From positions 1 to 64,000 of the forward strand of contig NZ_MKIN01000016.1 in NCBI RefSeq assembly GCF_001938985.1: a stretch of 64,000 nucleotides of DNA. The letters are read 5' to 3'. Positions 1 through 8,178 of the stretch are shown here, piece by piece; within the stretch, counting starts at the first letter, position 1, and every line of letters starts with the position of its first letter. The notes under the pieces were generated by a model. The model saw only the letters and a list, made by a program, of their open reading frames with translations. It was not told where the DNA came from and made no database searches. A program made the translations under genes and the position numbers. This DNA is from Gillisella taibaishanensis. Its GTDB lineage: Bacteria; Pseudomonadota; Alphaproteobacteria; Rhizobiales; Rhizobiaceae.

Positions 1-126
1 CGTATTCACGGTTTGAAGATCGACATCGAGGGCAACCAGATCAACTTCAAGAAGGGCGGACCTGGTGAAGGAGCGTCGTGTCTCAGGAACATGTCGGCAT
101 CCTCTACGCCGTTCGTGAGAGGGTGA
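1..126 (+). CDS. VgrG-type T6SS tip protein, C-terminal end (partial)
   Basis: Frame 1 is open from the window edge to a TGA at 124-126 and gives 41 residues that include KIDIEGNQINFKKGG and end ATPFVRG-like (SSTPFVRG). This repetitive beta-type tail is typical of VgrG spike proteins of type VI secretion. The identification rests mainly on the next gene, a DUF4123 adaptor starting 3 bases later, which in this family follows vgrG and loads an effector onto it. The gene body lies upstream of the window. Confidence 0.6.
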   Translation, partial: RIHGLKIDIEGNQINFKKGGPGEGASCLRNMSASSTPFVRG

Positions 127-129
127 GCC

Positions 130-1146
130 ATGGCCGATAATGCTAGTCTAAAGCAGATTATTCTTCAGGCTGAACAACCGGTCTTTGTTGTTCTGGACGG
201 GGCGCAGTTTGAGGATCTTCCCAAGAGTTTGTTCGACGGCGATTTCGTGCATAAACCGCTTTATCTGGACCGAGGAAACGGAACAGCCGATCAATTGCGG
301 ACCGCTCCACAACTGGCCTGGCTAGATCGCGACTGGCACGACGTAGACAAGGACAACACGGGCCAGCCGCGCCCGACCAGCGAACTCATGCTGGATCGTC
401 TCTTCGATCTTGTCGGAGAACGTCACGCGGCGGTATTCTGGTTCTGCGACGCCGGTGGCGACGTACTGTTTCGTCATCTTCGAACCATCAACATGATTAT
501 GCTGCCAACCGCTGTCGCTATGGATCGCGGCAAGGGCTATGAAGGCGACCCGTTGGCTCAGCCATCGGACGACGCGCAGAACGCCGATCACGAAGTGGTG
601 CTATTCCGTCATGCGGATTCAAACGTCATGGCACAGGTTCTGCCAAGTCTTACATATGCTCACTTGGCGCGCGTGCTTGGCCCGGCTCAGCAAATTCTCT
701 ATTCCGCCGATCCAGACTGGAGCGAGAAGCCCATGCGGGTCAGTCGCGCAGATGACATGCCGACACCGCCAGCCGGACCGCTCAAGCTTACGGTGCAAGA
801 GGTGGGAGAAATTGAGGCGAAGCGAAGCCTTGCGGCACGCCACCGCAGAATTTCCTATCTCCGCGAAGCCTGTCCCGCTGAGACGCAGGGCGCGTCAAAT
901 GAAGCTTTGGAAGAGCATCTGCGCATCAGTGAGGAAACAGGCAAACAGCTCGGATTGGTTTCGGAGGGGGCGCATTGCCGGTGGGCTTATCTTATGGTGG
1001 CAACTCGTGGTCAGATCGCTGCGTCTCCAGCGGTCACGGATTACATCCGCAATGGTGGCACTCATCCAGATGACCAAGTCGGTCTGGTTATGAAGAGCAC
1101 CATTGCCGCGCTTAGACAGCAACGGCAATTGGAGGCATGCCTATGA
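130..1146 (+). CDS. DUF4123 T6SS effector-loading adaptor (Tec/Tap-like)
   Basis: A 338-residue soluble protein. Residues ~15-145 show the DUF4123 pattern: FVVLDGAQF near the start, a central PQLAWLD and a WFCDAGGDVLFRHLR stretch. DUF4123 proteins are chaperone/adaptor proteins that attach a specific effector to its VgrG. It starts 3 bases after the VgrG stop, and its TGA overlaps the ATG of the next gene (ATGA at 1143-1146), so the genes are probably translationally coupled. The C-terminal ~130 residues, rich in charged helix, are less conserved and may be the part that recognises the effector. Confidence 0.85.
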   Translation: MADNASLKQIILQAEQPVFVVLDGAQFEDLPKSLFDGDFVHKPLYLDRGNGTADQLRTAPQLAWLDRDWHDVDKDNTGQPRPTSELMLDRLFDLVGERHAAVFWFCDAGGDVLFRHLRTINMIMLPTAVAMDRGKGYEGDPLAQPSDDAQNADHEVVLFRHADSNVMAQVLPSLTYAHLARVLGPAQQILYSADPDWSEKPMRVSRADDMPTPPAGPLKLTVQEVGEIEAKRSLAARHRRISYLREACPAETQGASNEALEEHLRISEETGKQLGLVSEGAHCRWAYLMVATRGQIAASPAVTDYIRNGGTHPDDQVGLVMKSTIAALRQQRQLEACL

Positions 1147-1934
1147 GCTGGTTGAGCTTCGAAGGAGTCGGAAAAGTTGTCGGCGGGCTGATTGGAGGCG
1201 TCGGTGGAGGCCTCAGTAAAGCTGCAACGTCGCCTGAGACCTACGCCGGTGCGATGGCGGGTGCCGCAGGTGGAGCTGCGGCGGGAATGGTGACCGCTGG
1301 AGTGGGTGAGGTTGTTACCGTGCCTGGAGGAGCGGTTGTCGGTGGCATTGCCGGAGGAAGCAAAGGCTTTGTCGAAGGGTTTGGTCCAGGTGCCAACGCT
1401 GGCTGGGATGCCGGAGGAAATGCCGGGAAATGGCTCGATGACAAGATCACACAGATGACCTCGGCAGATAAGGCAGCGGATAAAGCCAATGCAAAAGCTA
1501 GTACAATTACCTGCGCGACATGCCCACAAAATCCTTGCGCTGCGCTTGCCTGTGGTGACATCCCACCTAGCAACAGCAAGTATAAAGGCGGAGCGCATGG
1601 ATGCATGAAACTTCCGAGGAATGATGAACTCGATAGCCACCATATGCCTGCCGATTCGAAATCACCACTCAATAAGGAAGTCGGGCCGGCCATTCAAATG
1701 GAACCATCTGACCACTCTCTAACTGCTTCTTATAAGGGTAGAGTCAATGGTCCGACTTATGCCGTGCAGCGCTCTCTATTGTCTCAAGGGAAGGTTTACG
1801 CTGCATTTTTAGTAGATGTAGCAGACGCCAAACGTGTTGCGGCAATCGCCGGAGATCCAGGACGGTATGACGACGCAATAGTTCATGCGACAGCGTACGC
1901 AACGTGCCTGAAGCGAAATGGTATTATTCAATAA
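1143..1934 (+). CDS. putative T6SS effector with glycine-rich N-terminus and HHMPA motif
   Basis: The start at ATG 1143 is preferred over ATG 1137 because GGAGG (1131-1135) is 7 bases upstream of it, and because it forms the ATGA overlap with the DUF4123 gene. Residues ~10-95 are a Gly/Ala-rich glycine-zipper-like region (GGLIGGVGGG, GAAGGAAAG) that could enter membranes. A four-cysteine cluster follows (CATCPQNPCAALAC, ~124-137), then GAHGCMKLP, an HHMPAD motif at ~166 and PAIQM...SDH at ~183-191. His/Asp-rich motifs of this type occur in polymorphic-toxin nuclease domains, but I cannot name the family. The position (adaptor before, probable immunity gene after) is the main evidence for an effector role. 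Confidence 0.65.
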   Translation: MSWLSFEGVGKVVGGLIGGVGGGLSKAATSPETYAGAMAGAAGGAAAGMVTAGVGEVVTVPGGAVVGGIAGGSKGFVEGFGPGANAGWDAGGNAGKWLDDKITQMTSADKAADKANAKASTITCATCPQNPCAALACGDIPPSNSKYKGGAHGCMKLPRNDELDSHHMPADSKSPLNKEVGPAIQMEPSDHSLTASYKGRVNGPTYAVQRSLLSQGKVYAAFLVDVADAKRVAAIAGDPGRYDDAIVHATAYATCLKRNGIIQ

Positions 1935-1970
1935 CTCCAGAGCAAATGGGAGATCGAGATGGAGGACGCC

Positions 1971-2570
1971 ATGTGGCAAATCTACCCTAAACAGGGACTT
2001 GGAGAATTGAGGTTCGGTATGACGCCAAGCGCTGTGGATCGTCTAGCCGATGTCTATGGGGTCTCGAAGGGATTGTCATCGGACAGAATTCCAGAAGATC
2101 TTCTCGCATCCACCATCCGTGATTTGGGTGACCAACTTAGCCCGAAGGAAAAAGAAGAGATTTTGGCTCTCTACCGGTCCGAAGGGCCGTCGAAAGCCAG
2201 CGCGACTGAAGTCCGCGGAGAAACACATTCGCTTGTCCTTACCTATGAAAATGGACATCTTGCTGAAATCCTGGTAGGGGCGAAATCCAAGAAGCTTGCA
2301 TTCGCTGACGTTTCAATATTTGAGGCCTCACCTCTCGACGTTGTTCGCCGCATATCGGATGTCACTCGCGAACCACCTATCTTTCTGGGCGAAGAGGTGG
2401 TCTTTCCGGATAGTTTGATTTTTCTTTTCCAGTTTCTTCGCGCAAGCAGTTCACAGGGCGGCTCCGAAGCTCCTGTTGACGGAGATATTGCGGAGCGGAG
2501 TGTGACATTGCGAGCCACGCCCAGACATGGGGGCACGGATCTGTCGCTTTATAAGCCACTAGCCCTCTGA
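1971..2570 (+). CDS. putative immunity protein for the adjacent effector
   Basis: A protein of about 199 residues with no recognised domain. ATG 1971 is chosen over ATG 1959 because GGAGG at 1961-1965 fits it. It is soluble and mildly acidic, and has no signal peptide. The N-terminus MWQIYPKQGLGELRFGM has the 'G-l-G-l-r-f-G-m-t' opening seen in several small proteins encoded next to toxins. It lies 36 bases after the effector stop, on the same strand, between the effector and the PAAR gene, where T6SS immunity genes are commonly found. The function is inferred from position only. Confidence 0.45.
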   Translation: MWQIYPKQGLGELRFGMTPSAVDRLADVYGVSKGLSSDRIPEDLLASTIRDLGDQLSPKEKEEILALYRSEGPSKASATEVRGETHSLVLTYENGHLAEILVGAKSKKLAFADVSIFEASPLDVVRRISDVTREPPIFLGEEVVFPDSLIFLFQFLRASSSQGGSEAPVDGDIAERSVTLRATPRHGGTDLSLYKPLAL

Positions 2571-2592
2571 ATTACGAAAGGCCGGTGAGTTC

Positions 2593-2888
2593 ATGTCCGG
2601 AAGAATGGTAACCTTGAAAGGCCACATGCATAGCTGCCCGAAGGCCAATCCAAAGCCACATCTCGGCGGCCGGTGATTTCGACGCAGCAAAACTTTGTTA
2701 CAGTAGACGGCGTCCCCATTGCGACGGTTGGTGACATCTGCACCTGCACCGGCGTACCGACGAACGACAGCATTGCTGGCGGATCGTCAGTCGCCAATAT
2801 CAACGGTCGTAAGATCGCCAGAATTGGAGACCCCTGTAATCATGGCGGGACGTTAACCCAGGGCGTTCCCTGGATTACCTTTGAATGA
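2593..2888 (+). pseudogene. PAAR-type T6SS spike-tip protein, frameshifted
   Basis: Frame 1 from ATG 2593 reads MSGRMVTLKGHMHSCPK and continues to LGGR before TGA at 2674-2676. The next frame, from 2673, continues VISTQQNFVTVDGVPIATVGD, then CTCTGVPTNDSIAGGS and ends GVPWITFE. Joined, these give a ~98-residue PAAR-like protein with the family's HLGGPV...V..G...A..GD..tC pattern. The break is at about 2670-2672, where GGCGGCCGG would restore the frame with one more C. This is a real one-base deletion or a sequencing error in a short C run. PAAR proteins cap the VgrG spike, so the gene belongs to this cassette. Confidence 0.75.
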
Positions 2889-2931
2889 CGACATTTGCTT
2901 GGCCACCTGTCGGCAAAGAAAAAGGATGATG

Positions 2932-3552
2932 ATGGGCTATACAACTGAACCATCTGCATCGGCAGAGGCATTAACGAAGAAGCGGAACTCCCCTAAATCT
3001 TGCTTCCATGACGAGGCGATGTACGCGATCCATCGGCTAGATATCGGCAAGCACAAACAAGATGCGTGGATGGTCAACATGTCACGTGGTGGTAAGTCCA
3101 TCCATATGACGTTCAGCGATAGCACCTACGGCGGTAAAGAGCAGGCGCTCGAAGTGGCGCAAGCCTATCGGGACGCAGTCGTCAGGGTCGTTCCACCTTT
3201 GACCAACAAAGACATGCGCATGTTGATGCGCAAGAACAGGTCCGAAGGCAGCGAGGTGCCCGGCGTGTATTACAAAGAGCCGGATGAGCGTCGTCAATCC
3301 GGTGCGTGGATTGCAAGGATTGAACTGCCCGTCGACGAGAAGAAGCCCAATACTGGAGGAAAGCGGCAGCGAAAATCCCTTACCCGCACCTTCAACGTCA
3401 GTAAATACGGCCAGGACGAGGCGCGTCGCATGGCAGAAGAAGAGCGCATTCGAATGGTGCTAGCCGTCGAGAACGGCGAAGATCCCGCACTACGTAGCCC
3501 ACAAGCCCGAACCTTGCACGACAAGCTCACCAGAGCCGAGAGCGATACCTAG
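2932..3552 (+). CDS. AP2-domain DNA-binding protein
   Basis: A basic protein of ~206 residues; three consecutive ATGs (2926, 2929, 2932) follow AAAGG at 2921-2925, and 2932 has the best spacing. Two AP2/ERF-like repeats are visible: residues ~30-85, where YAIHRLDIG...AWMVNM is followed by a GGKEQALEVAQAYRD helix, and residues ~105-180, where GVYYKE...GAWIARI is followed by a KYGQDEARRMAEEER helix. Bacterial AP2 domains are best known from homing endonucleases and phage proteins, but here there is no nuclease domain. It lies at the end of the T6SS cassette. A regulatory or mobile-element origin is possible. Confidence 0.6.
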   Translation: MGYTTEPSASAEALTKKRNSPKSCFHDEAMYAIHRLDIGKHKQDAWMVNMSRGGKSIHMTFSDSTYGGKEQALEVAQAYRDAVVRVVPPLTNKDMRMLMRKNRSEGSEVPGVYYKEPDERRQSGAWIARIELPVDEKKPNTGGKRQRKSLTRTFNVSKYGQDEARRMAEEERIRMVLAVENGEDPALRSPQARTLHDKLTRAESDT

Positions 3553-3885
3553 CCGGCTTGAGTTTGGTTAGATCCGTGACCGGTAGCGTGAGCATTTAGA
3601 CGGGGTGTTGATTGCTTCGCCTGAAGCCTGCCGTGATACTTATCGGTCATTGATCAGAACACTTTTCCCATTTGGGTCTGAGAATCCGGAGTTAGGTTGA
3701 TGGTCTGCTGCGGACGGTGGAGCGCACCTCATTTCACCGGACACGACCGACATATGAACCTCGGCCATGCGCTGTCATCTGAACTCGTCGCTCTTTGAGA
3801 ACGCCTCACTGACGCTGGAAACAGTACATATGTCGATGAGACGATCGACAGTCATTTCCGTGGGAGCGGCAGCGGAGGTGCCGGC
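3553..3885. other. intergenic region with an interrupted reading frame
   Basis: No intact gene. A plus-strand frame from ATG 3754 (MNLGHALSSELVAL) is stopped by TGA at 3796 but continues as plausible protein (ERLTDAG, TYVDETIDSHF) towards 3885. This may be a decayed gene fragment. No promoter or terminator is convincing. The stretch separates the plus-strand T6SS cassette from three convergent minus-strand genes. Confidence 0.3.
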
Positions 3886-4515
3886 TTAAGACCGAGACAC
3901 CTCATTCTTGAACCCTTCAAGCATATAGCCGCGGGCATTTACCGTTGGTCTCAAGCATCTTCGATCATACCCTCTTCGACCCAGCATCTGCCGGAGGCTA
4001 TCCCGTTGAGCGAGCCCCTCCATCAAGGCATCTATGCCGCTGCTCACGAGGGAGCGGAAATTCTCGTCGTGATAATAGGCGACGATCTGGCCGAAGGTGC
4101 CGCCTTCTGCGGGATCAAGGTCGGCGCAGAGGTAGTCGCCGCCACCGTTCTGCATGATCGGAATCCAGCGACGCGACCACCAATTCGCCTGCATGCCGGG
4201 ATCGGCGTCGATAAAGAAGTCATCGGAGGCATTCGTGTTAATGCCGTCCGGAAACTCTCCGTTCAAGAAACCGAAGGTCTCGACCACCTCGTCCAGAGAC
4301 ATCAGTGTAAAGGCGCCTTCCAAGCCGACTCCGTTATATGGCTGGCCGTTCGCCAGCAGATAGAGGCTACGCACCGAAGGAGGTAGCTCCTGGCCGAGAC
4401 GGCTTTCAACCGCCACGATCTGCCCCTCGGATGCTGGTTCATTGAAATGCGGCTTGGCGTCAGGATCGTGCTGTTCAAGCCACCTTGCAATGATTTCGAA
4501 GCTGCTTTCCATCAT
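3886..4515 (-). CDS. SMI1/KNR4 (SUKH) family protein, probable immunity protein
   Basis: About 209 residues from ATG 4515 (MMESSFEII); the longer TTG-initiated frame from 4578 lacks a convincing site. SUKH features are in order: LGQELPPSVRSLYLLANGQ near residue 50, then GAFTLMSLDEVVE and WIPIMQNGGGDYLCADLDP, then the GQIVAYYHDE strand. SMI1/KNR4 proteins are a major immunity superfamily against nuclease and other polymorphic toxins. No toxin gene adjoins it, so it may be an orphan immunity gene collected next to the T6SS island. Confidence 0.8.
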   Translation of the reverse strand: MMESSFEIIARWLEQHDPDAKPHFNEPASEGQIVAVESRLGQELPPSVRSLYLLANGQPYNGVGLEGAFTLMSLDEVVETFGFLNGEFPDGINTNASDDFFIDADPGMQANWWSRRWIPIMQNGGGDYLCADLDPAEGGTFGQIVAYYHDENFRSLVSSGIDALMEGLAQRDSLRQMLGRRGYDRRCLRPTVNARGYMLEGFKNEVSRS

Positions 4516-4664
4516 TGTCCATTTTCTCGTTAACCCTGCATGCAGATAGGCGATTTTGGAGGAACGGCAACCGGTCAATATCGACTAGATAACGGGGGAA
4601 GTGCTCCCGAACCGGGGACTGATACTCCCGCCTTACTCACGTGGCCTTCAATGTAATGGTGACA

Positions 4665-5036
4665 TTACTTTAGCCGTAAAGCGGCTTCGAGCTTCTCGAT
4701 CTCTTCTTCCCCAGCATGATTAAGCATGATTGTCCTCCAATCCTTCAACTCGCGTGCGCTAATCAATTTCGGTAACTGGGAGCGTACGACATCGTCTTCG
4801 GCAAGATGCTCGATGAAGCCGAAGACAACGGCTGTATTTATCTCTGCGCTTGGCGCTGCGAGGCAGTAGCGGGCGTAGTCCAAAATACGACGGGATTGCT
4901 GCATGTCGCCGCGCTTCACCGCTTGCTTGAACGAGAAGCGGAGCTCAATCCAAGCCGCCATTGCCGAACACGAGCGTTGAATAGTTTGGCTGAGTTCCGG
5001 TGCAGCTTCGATGGCTTTGCGCCGCCATGCGCTCAT
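4665..5036 (-). CDS. small helical protein of unknown function (DUF7674-like)
   Basis: A 123-residue, mostly helical soluble protein. The features seen are a W at position 4, a run of amphipathic helices (AWIELRFSFKQAVKRGD, RRILDYARYCL) and a conserved-looking centre, TAVVFGFIEHLAEDD. It resembles small DUF7674-type proteins that often accompany SUKH and other immunity genes, but I cannot confirm the family. It is co-oriented with the SUKH gene, 149 bases upstream of it. The 293 bases between this gene and the next one upstream show no feature. Confidence 0.45.
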   Translation of the reverse strand: MSAWRRKAIEAAPELSQTIQRSCSAMAAWIELRFSFKQAVKRGDMQQSRRILDYARYCLAAPSAEINTAVVFGFIEHLAEDDVVRSQLPKLISARELKDWRTIMLNHAGEEEIEKLEAALRLK

Positions 5037-5329
5037 GTGGTTTCATCTTTCTTTCGCATCAGCGTTCCGTAGTGAACGGCACAAGACTGGTAGTTGATAG
5101 GCGTGATCAACAATGTCCTTCAACCCGGTTATGATCACCGCAATCGGCCCATTGCAATCGTTCTACAGGGGGCGTCATCATGAATTCCGTCCTATAAATC
5201 TTCAGGTTACCATAGCCAATCGATACCCCGCAGCCAATGACTGCGACTCGTGCTTTGAAGACACAGGCGTGCCTGTCACGTTTCGTTTATTGCAGCTCGC
5301 CAATGTTTCATGGTGCTCAGGTACCATGG

Positions 5330-5872
5330 TCACTCTAGCATTTTGTGGCGCTTCTTTGCGGCAGACTCTTCGCCATTGTCGAACCAGCCGAGATGCGTGC
5401 CGTCGCCGTCCCAATCGATGATCCGGCCATTTTTTACGATGATGCTTATTCTGTTTTCGGCCCCGGTATCTACCTTGATCTCGGCAAAGCGGCCAATGAA
5501 CTCATCGAAGATATGCACTTCCCGCACCGTGCTCTTCTCGTAGGCATCTTCCGGGGTTGTTATGCCGAACTCCCGAAGATGTGCTTGAAGCGGCGTTTCG
5601 CCACCTTCGGGATCGACTCCGTAATCCGCCACCTGGAAAGCGAAGTTCGCCTCATCCCAAAGCATCTGCTTGATACGTTGAAGTTCAGCGGGAGGTAAGG
5701 CGAGGACGTCGTTTATGGTTGCCGTCATCTTTTCAGTCACAACCGGCCCCGCCCCAGGCTCAGGAAATAGCAAAAAGGGTAAGTCTTCTGCGAAAAGCGG
5801 AACAGTCAGATTGAGGTTTCCAAGTTCATTGGAATCCCATTCGGTCATGTCGGCAATTTCGGCTACATCCAT
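5330..5872 (-). CDS. hypothetical protein (DUF6985-like), possible immunity protein
   Basis: A 180-residue acidic protein (start MDVAEIADMTEWDSNELG) with no membrane segment. It contains LPFLLFPEPG, then a helical ALPPAELQRIKQMLWDEA stretch, and a C-terminal beta-rich ISIIVKNGRIIDWDGDGTHLGWFD. The fold pattern resembles DUF6985-type proteins, which co-occur with immunity genes, but this is a weak call. It is the third of three co-oriented minus-strand genes beside the T6SS cassette. The region upstream (5873-5990) shows no gene. Confidence 0.4.
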   Translation of the reverse strand: MDVAEIADMTEWDSNELGNLNLTVPLFAEDLPFLLFPEPGAGPVVTEKMTATINDVLALPPAELQRIKQMLWDEANFAFQVADYGVDPEGGETPLQAHLREFGITTPEDAYEKSTVREVHIFDEFIGRFAEIKVDTGAENRISIIVKNGRIIDWDGDGTHLGWFDNGEESAAKKRHKMLE

Positions 5873-5990
5873 TGGTCTCTCCGCTCAGTGGCAACGTCAA
5901 GTAAGCAAAGCATAGGGCAGATCAGCAAGCTGGCAATGGTCGCTGTCGGCGCAACGGGGCCATCCCCGGCAATGTAACCTTCTTCCCAAA

Positions 5991-6143
5991 AGCGGAAATT
6001 ATTGCCGCTCGCCTACCCCGTTGACTGATGGCCAAAGCCAGAACACAAAGGGGGCATCCACGGTCGCTCGCGGCGGAAAAACAGAGGGAATTTCAAGACT
6101 TTTCCTTTAACCCATTGAAATTATGTGAGAATCCAGCCCCCAG
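5991..6143 (+). repeat. dispersed ~155 bp repeat, copy A
   Basis: This segment aligns along its whole length with 17725-17880 in direct orientation. Shared blocks include AGCGGAAATTATTGCCGCT, GTTGACTGATG, GCATCCACGGTCGCTCGCGG and AACAGAGGGAAT, and both end TGTGAGAATCCAG. Identity by eye is about 85%. Neither copy has an open frame throughout. The function is unknown, and no transposase is nearby. Confidence 0.75.
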
Positions 6144-6299
6144 GTAAGTCATTTTTCACCGATTTTTCGATCCAAATTTGCGCCTATTTCCCGCCCGGAA
6201 AAGTGGCGTCTTCTCAACAAGTTGAGCAATCCTGGCTGCTGTTCTTCAGGCCATCCGTCGTGCTGAAACGGGTCTCGCAAAATCGGCTGGGGACCTGCT

Positions 6300-6402
6300 A
6301 GAGCATTTCCAGGAAAAGTGCGTAGCGGTTTTCCGTCCGGAAATGCGTAAAAACAAAAAGTTAGAGCGGTTCACTGTTTCCGTGAAACAGTGAACCGCTC
6401 TA
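6300..6402 (+). repeat. rhizobial mosaic palindromic element (RIME-like)
   Basis: It begins AGAGCATTTCCAGGAAAAG and GGTTTTCCGTCCGGAAATGC, then passes an A-rich stretch into a 19 bp perfect inverted repeat (6362-6380 / 6384-6402, loop CGT). This architecture recurs at 39187-39291 and, more degraded, at 48850-48950 and 49022-49130. Such short intergenic mosaic elements are common in Rhizobium and relatives. The rest of 6144-6619 contains no supportable gene. Confidence 0.7.
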
Positions 6403-6619
6403 GCGATGACCCCAACGGCGTATGGTTGTCAGGTCAAAATATAGCACGGACCCAAAAAGGTTATGCAGACCTGCAACCAGATGCCACCGAAGCGCTTGGC
6501 TGCTTCGCATCTCGACCGGCTGGCGCGTCTTCCAAGCGGCTGTACTACCTTTTCACCAGAACGCGCTTGAGCCTCCTTCGGACAGCAAAGAACTCACAAC
6601 ACCGATACTTCGAGTGGTC

Positions 6620-8074
6620 CTATTGAGTCGACAAGTGGACAGCCGGCATAATGTGGTTAGGGATTGGACAAACATAAGGCTCATTTTGTACGGCGTTTTG
6701 CCACTCTTCTTTTGCTTTCGCTAAAAGGTCTGGTGAGGTGGCCAAATCAAGACCTGTTGAGGCCAAGGCTTTCGCGGCGTGAACCATTGCTTTATGAGCG
6801 GCAGCGCTTCTTCCCTGTGCGACCACCTGCCATGTATGAGGGTTCGTTCCGATTGCCCAGGCCGGAGCCCAGCACTGCGCTGTCGGGGTAACGCGGCTCA
6901 CGTCTCCGACGTCGGTCGATCCTGCCCGGAAATGGGATTGGCCTTCGAAGGCACGCAGGCCCGTGTGCAGCGGTGTCGATCCATCGATCTTCTCGTTGGA
7001 GAAAACATCCTGCTTGATCTGGTAAAGCTTGATGCTGCTGTTGATAGCTTCTTGCGTGAATGTCGCCTGGATCTTACGAGCAAATTCGATGTCCGCCTCA
7101 TCGAATGGGACTGGCCCGATCGCCACCAGATTTTCGTGGATCGCATTTTCGAGCGTCAGGTTCGGTAGAAGGTTCGTAGCAGCAGTATCAAATATGATCT
7201 CGACCTCTGTTCCCGTCATCATCGCCGCCCCGCGCGCGACCTGATCGACGCGTTCGGCCAGTGCCAAGGCCTGTGACATCTCGGGCGCACGAACGAGATA
7301 AAGTACTTCGGCCTTTGCCTGAACTACGTTCGCAGCCCGCCCGCCCGCGTCGGTGATGGCGTAATGGACGCGGCAATCCTGCGGCATATGTTCGCGAAGG
7401 AAGTTCACGCCGACATTCATCAGTTCAACCGCATCAAGTGCAGAGCGACCAAGGTGAGCAGCATTGGAGGCGTGCGCCGCAACGCCCTTGAAACGGTAGT
7501 AGTATTCGAGCACCGCTAGATTATTTGTCGATCTGACGCCATTGAATGGTGCGGGATGCCAGGTCAGCGCCGCATCCACATCGTCGAATGCCCCTGCCCG
7601 CACCATGAAAGTCTTGCCGGAACCGCCCTCTTCTCCGGGACAACCATAGTAGCGCACCGTGCCTTGCAGGCAGTTGGCTTCCAGATGCTTCGCCAGCGAG
7701 ACAGCAGCCAACAGCGAGCCTGCGCCCAACAGGTTATGGCCACAGCCGTGGCCACTGGCGCCGGGTTTGCTCTCAAGCGGTTCATCGATGTCCGCAATCT
7801 GGCTCATGCCGGCAAGCGCGTCGTATTCGCCCAGAAATGCGATGACGGGATTGCCGCTGCCATACTGGCCGATGAAAGCGGTTTCCATCCCCGCGATACC
7901 CTGCTCGACGGCAAATCCGTGCTGCTTCAGCGTCTGAACGAGGAGTTCAGCCGATTTGAATTCGTCGAATTTGAGTTCCGCAAAATCCCAGATCCGGTCG
8001 CTCAGGGAGGTAAAATCAGGCGCGAGACGGTCAATCGATTGCGTCAGGGATTTCAAGGCTGTTTGATCTGGCAT
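6620..8074 (-). CDS. M20 family amidohydrolase (AbgB-like)
   Basis: About 484 residues. ATG 8074 (MPDQTALKS) is chosen because TGAGG lies 6 bases upstream; the frame extends further to 8149 without a good site. M20 metallopeptidase features: FLGEYDAL, the metal ligand motif ASGHGCGHNLLGAG, GCPGEEGGSGK with the catalytic Glu pair, and HASNAAHLGRSALDAV of the lid domain. It resembles the p-aminobenzoyl-glutamate hydrolase B / N-acyl amino-acid hydrolase branch. It is the last gene of the peptide-transporter operon, so it probably cleaves an imported amide-linked substrate in the cytoplasm. The exact substrate is unknown. Confidence 0.85.
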   Translation of the reverse strand: MPDQTALKSLTQSIDRLAPDFTSLSDRIWDFAELKFDEFKSAELLVQTLKQHGFAVEQGIAGMETAFIGQYGSGNPVIAFLGEYDALAGMSQIADIDEPLESKPGASGHGCGHNLLGAGSLLAAVSLAKHLEANCLQGTVRYYGCPGEEGGSGKTFMVRAGAFDDVDAALTWHPAPFNGVRSTNNLAVLEYYYRFKGVAAHASNAAHLGRSALDAVELMNVGVNFLREHMPQDCRVHYAITDAGGRAANVVQAKAEVLYLVRAPEMSQALALAERVDQVARGAAMMTGTEVEIIFDTAATNLLPNLTLENAIHENLVAIGPVPFDEADIEFARKIQATFTQEAINSSIKLYQIKQDVFSNEKIDGSTPLHTGLRAFEGQSHFRAGSTDVGDVSRVTPTAQCWAPAWAIGTNPHTWQVVAQGRSAAAHKAMVHAAKALASTGLDLATSPDLLAKAKEEWQNAVQNEPYVCPIPNHIMPAVHLSTQ

Positions 8075-8178
8075 GCTGTTCCTCAAGGCAAAGCGAAACC
8101 ATGTCCGCCCATCGACGATGGCGGTGGCTTCTGTAAGGGAGAAAGGCACCGCACAGATACGGTGCCTTGCATGACGGG

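Noticed and set aside
5113-5421. 102-codon plus-strand frame between minus-strand genes
   Set aside because: Overlaps the end of the 5330-5872 gene and shows no motif.
6390-6724. two overlapping plus-strand frames next to the palindrome
   Set aside because: Begin inside the repeat hairpin, have no ribosome site or family resemblance, and run into the end of the amidohydrolase gene.
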